Below are positions 62,378-64,000 of a DNA stretch of 64,000 nucleotides, piece by piece; position 1 is the stretch's first letter, and every line of letters starts with the position of its first letter. Under the pieces are notes generated by a model, which worked only from the letters and a program-made list of their open reading frames with translations, did no database searches and was not told where the DNA came from. This stretch comes from Verrucomicrobiota bacterium (GTDB lineage: Bacteria > Chlamydiota > Chlamydiia > Chlamydiales > Rhabdochlamydiaceae): positions 296,961-360,960 of the forward strand of contig JAFEGH010000009.1 in assembly GCA_018240065.1 (NCBI GenBank), given 5' to 3'. The translations under genes were made by a program, and so were the position numbers.

Positions 62378-63673
62378 TTGGCGAAGATCATCTCCATCTT
62401 ATGTCTTTTCTCTGTTCTCATTTCCGCATCGCTACTGGCAGATGAGGCCGCTGAACAAGCCCCTCCCCGCAAGACCATCCTGATCCTCTCCAGCACCGGC
62501 GGCGGCGGGCACATTGCCGCTTCCAATACTCTGCAAAAACTTGTCGGCGAAGAGTACGACCTCAAAATCGTCTACCCGATCAATCAGCTCAGGATCTGGG
62601 GAGTCCCCTCCTGCGAGCAGATCTATAATACGATGCTGCGCAAAGGATGGATCCGCTCGATGAACTTCATTGTCAGGCACATGGCGCCTCCAATTTTCCG
62701 CTCCCGCCAGGGCAAAGTCGAAAAGATCATCTCATCCTACGTGAACACCTATAAGCCAGACCTCGTCATTTCCCTGATCCCTTTCATCAATTACCCCGCC
62801 TCGGAGGCAGCCCGCAAGAAAGATATCCCGTTCCTCCTTGTCACAACGGACAACGATCTAAAAAATTGGGCCTTCCTGATGGAGAAGGTCAAGCACAAGC
62901 AGATGAAAGTGACCATAGGGGCCGATCTGCCCACGACAAGAGACGTCCTGCTCAAGAAAAAAATCCCCGCCAGCGCGATCGAGACGATCGGACTGCCGCT
63001 CAGGCCTGATTTCATGAAACAAAAGGATCAGAATAAAATCCTCGAAGAGCTGCACCTGCCCACCAACAAAGAGATCGTGCTGATCATGATGGGCGGAGCG
63101 GGCGGCGATACCGCTTATGAGTATGCCAAAAAAATCGGAAGCATGAACCTGGGCGCCCACCTGGTCGTCATCGCGGGGCGCAACAACAAGCTCAAAAAAG
63201 AACTCGAGCAACTTAAACTTCACCCTTCCAACACCCTCTCTGCCTTCGGTTATACCGACCGCGTGGCAGACCTGATGGCAGTCAGCGATGTGGTCGTCAC
63301 TAAGCCTGGCCCCGGTACAATCAATGAGGCGATCGCGATGAAACTGCCGATCCTGATCGACAACACCGACACCTCTCTTTTCTGGGAGAGGGCCAATGTC
63401 GATATCGTCCTGAAGTATGGGATTGGGCAAAAAATCAAGAAGTTCAGCCAGATCAAGGAACTCCTGACCACCTATCTCAAAGACGCCAAGGTCAAGGAGA
63501 CAGCGGAGCAGTCCTTTTTCAACGTCCCCTCCAACCAGTTCCACCTGCGCATTCGGGGGATCATCCAGGAGCTGATCGCTTTAAGAGAGAAGAACGTCAC
63601 TTCTTCGATCGCCGTGAGCAATCAGGCAGACCCGCAGCCCTCGATCGTGCCTGTGTACGCAGAGGTTAACTAG
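62378..63673 (+). CDS. MGDG-synthase/UgtP-like glycosyltransferase with an N-terminal signal
   Basis: No in-frame ATG precedes the conserved part, so TTG at 62378 is used (431 residues). The first 21 residues look like a signal peptide. The GT domain has ILSSTGGGGHIAASNTLQ (~35-52), LVTTDND, IGLPLRPDF, MMGGAGG, and KPGPGTINEAIAMKLPIL (donor site), the pattern of MGDG synthase and processive diacylglycerol glucosyltransferases (GT28). These make glycolipids in the inner membrane. A signal-bearing, non-cytoplasmic location is unusual because the sugar donor is cytosolic. The N-terminus may instead be a membrane anchor. Convergent with the next gene. Confidence 0.83.
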   Translation: MAKIISILCLFSVLISASLLADEAAEQAPPRKTILILSSTGGGGHIAASNTLQKLVGEEYDLKIVYPINQLRIWGVPSCEQIYNTMLRKGWIRSMNFIVRHMAPPIFRSRQGKVEKIISSYVNTYKPDLVISLIPFINYPASEAARKKDIPFLLVTTDNDLKNWAFLMEKVKHKQMKVTIGADLPTTRDVLLKKKIPASAIETIGLPLRPDFMKQKDQNKILEELHLPTNKEIVLIMMGGAGGDTAYEYAKKIGSMNLGAHLVVIAGRNNKLKKELEQLKLHPSNTLSAFGYTDRVADLMAVSDVVVTKPGPGTINEAIAMKLPILIDNTDTSLFWERANVDIVLKYGIGQKIKKFSQIKELLTTYLKDAKVKETAEQSFFNVPSNQFHLRIRGIIQELIALREKNVTSSIAVSNQADPQPSIVPVYAEVN

Positions 63674-64000
63674 TCTCTGGGAATGGCCTTATAGCCGCAT
63701 CCCTTGATAATCCTGGGGAAGCCGAAGTACTCGATGACAGGCCATTTTCGGCACACGGTGGGGCGCAGATGGTAATGTCCGCACGAGCCGTCTTTTTTTA
63801 AATACCGGCACCCCATTACATAGATCCTTTTTCCATCGCTCTCGTAAACCTGCGGCGTCCGCCTGTAAAAGCCCAGCACCTGTGTGTTCCAGAAATAGAA
63901 TAGCCTTCCTAAAAAACCCTTCGCTTCGGGAACAAGGATATAGTGGCAGCAGTTGCCTCTTTTGAGACATTTGCCCTCTTTCTTAAACGGCGTGCGGACA
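63670..64000 (-). CDS. YkgJ-type cysteine-cluster protein, start beyond window edge
   Basis: The reverse frame is open to the right edge and gives 109 residues with a Cys-rich pattern: KCLKRGNCCHYI, MGCRYLKKDGSCGHYHLRPTVCRKWP, and IIKGCGYKA. This matches YkgJ/zinc- or iron-chelating cluster proteins of unknown role. The N-terminus is missing. It overlaps the stop of the convergent glycosyltransferase gene by 4 bp. Confidence 0.8.
   Translation of the reverse strand, partial: VRTPFKKEGKCLKRGNCCHYILVPEAKGFLGRLFYFWNTQVLGFYRRTPQVYESDGKRIYVMGCRYLKKDGSCGHYHLRPTVCRKWPVIEYFGFPRIIKGCGYKAIPRD

Overview
The window comes from a Chlamydiales bacterium, most likely an amoeba-associated environmental lineage rather than Chlamydia itself. 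The main evidence is the block pbp2 / tRNA-Gly / rpsB / tsf / pyrH / frr and the mcsA-mcsB pair. In Chlamydia these genes, together with ompA, form one neighbourhood (recalled gene order, not searched). Long proteins without recognisable relatives, LRR and coiled-coil proteins and YopT-like cysteine proteases fit an intracellular lifestyle. I do not name a species.

Layout. 1-6.8 kb: edge of a HIT-family gene, the NAD(P)HX repair enzyme nnrE/nnrD, an LRR protein in AT-rich surroundings, a 660-residue internally duplicated protein, a membrane protein and a PagL-like outer-membrane protein. 6.9-9.5 kb: a TPP riboswitch with terminator in front of an MFS transporter, then an exported Asp-box protein. 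9.5-16.4 kb: a surface-polysaccharide cluster (UDP-glucuronate 4-epimerase, Wza-like export lipoprotein, Wzc-like protein without a clear Walker A, UDP-glucuronate decarboxylase). 16.5-24.2 kb: the conserved chlamydial block, with an unrecognised 195-residue protein where ompA would be expected.

24.49-36.90 kb is an integrated element in the 3' end of tRNA-Lys(TTT). It is bounded by identical 47-bp direct repeats. Its genes are a tyrosine recombinase, a co-translated 475-residue partner, an AlpA-like DNA-binding protein, a CHC2 zinc-finger protein, a Toprim/DUF3987 primase-helicase and a five-gene operon of unrecognised proteins behind a strong sigma70-like promoter. Its right end holds decayed genes: a frameshifted antitoxin, an integrase remnant, a DUF1016 nuclease broken at an A-run, and an intact XRE/HigA-like regulator. 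Just beyond the right repeat lie the likely original tRNA-Lys terminator and two to three copies of a palindrome-rich ~154-bp repeat that carries the tRNA-Lys 3' end in reverse.

37.4-49.6 kb looks like a host-interaction region: a YopT-like cysteine protease candidate, a helical 602-residue protein, an exported GH81 endo-beta-1,3-glucanase, and a two-partner secretion pair whose passenger ends in formin-like polyproline. 49.9-64 kb is mixed housekeeping and transport: an exported Nudix protein, an IspD-SDR fusion resembling CDP-ribitol enzymes, a cupin, mcsB/mcsA, two MFS transporters, two related small secreted proteins, a second YopT-like protease candidate, a CPBP membrane protease, PgeF, an alpha/beta hydrolase, an MGDG-synthase-like glycosyltransferase and the edge of a cysteine-cluster protein.

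The most system-like novelty is the tRNA-Lys element and its five-gene cargo operon, two members of which share a near-identical N-terminal leader. All calls are by reading the sequence; no database search was run.
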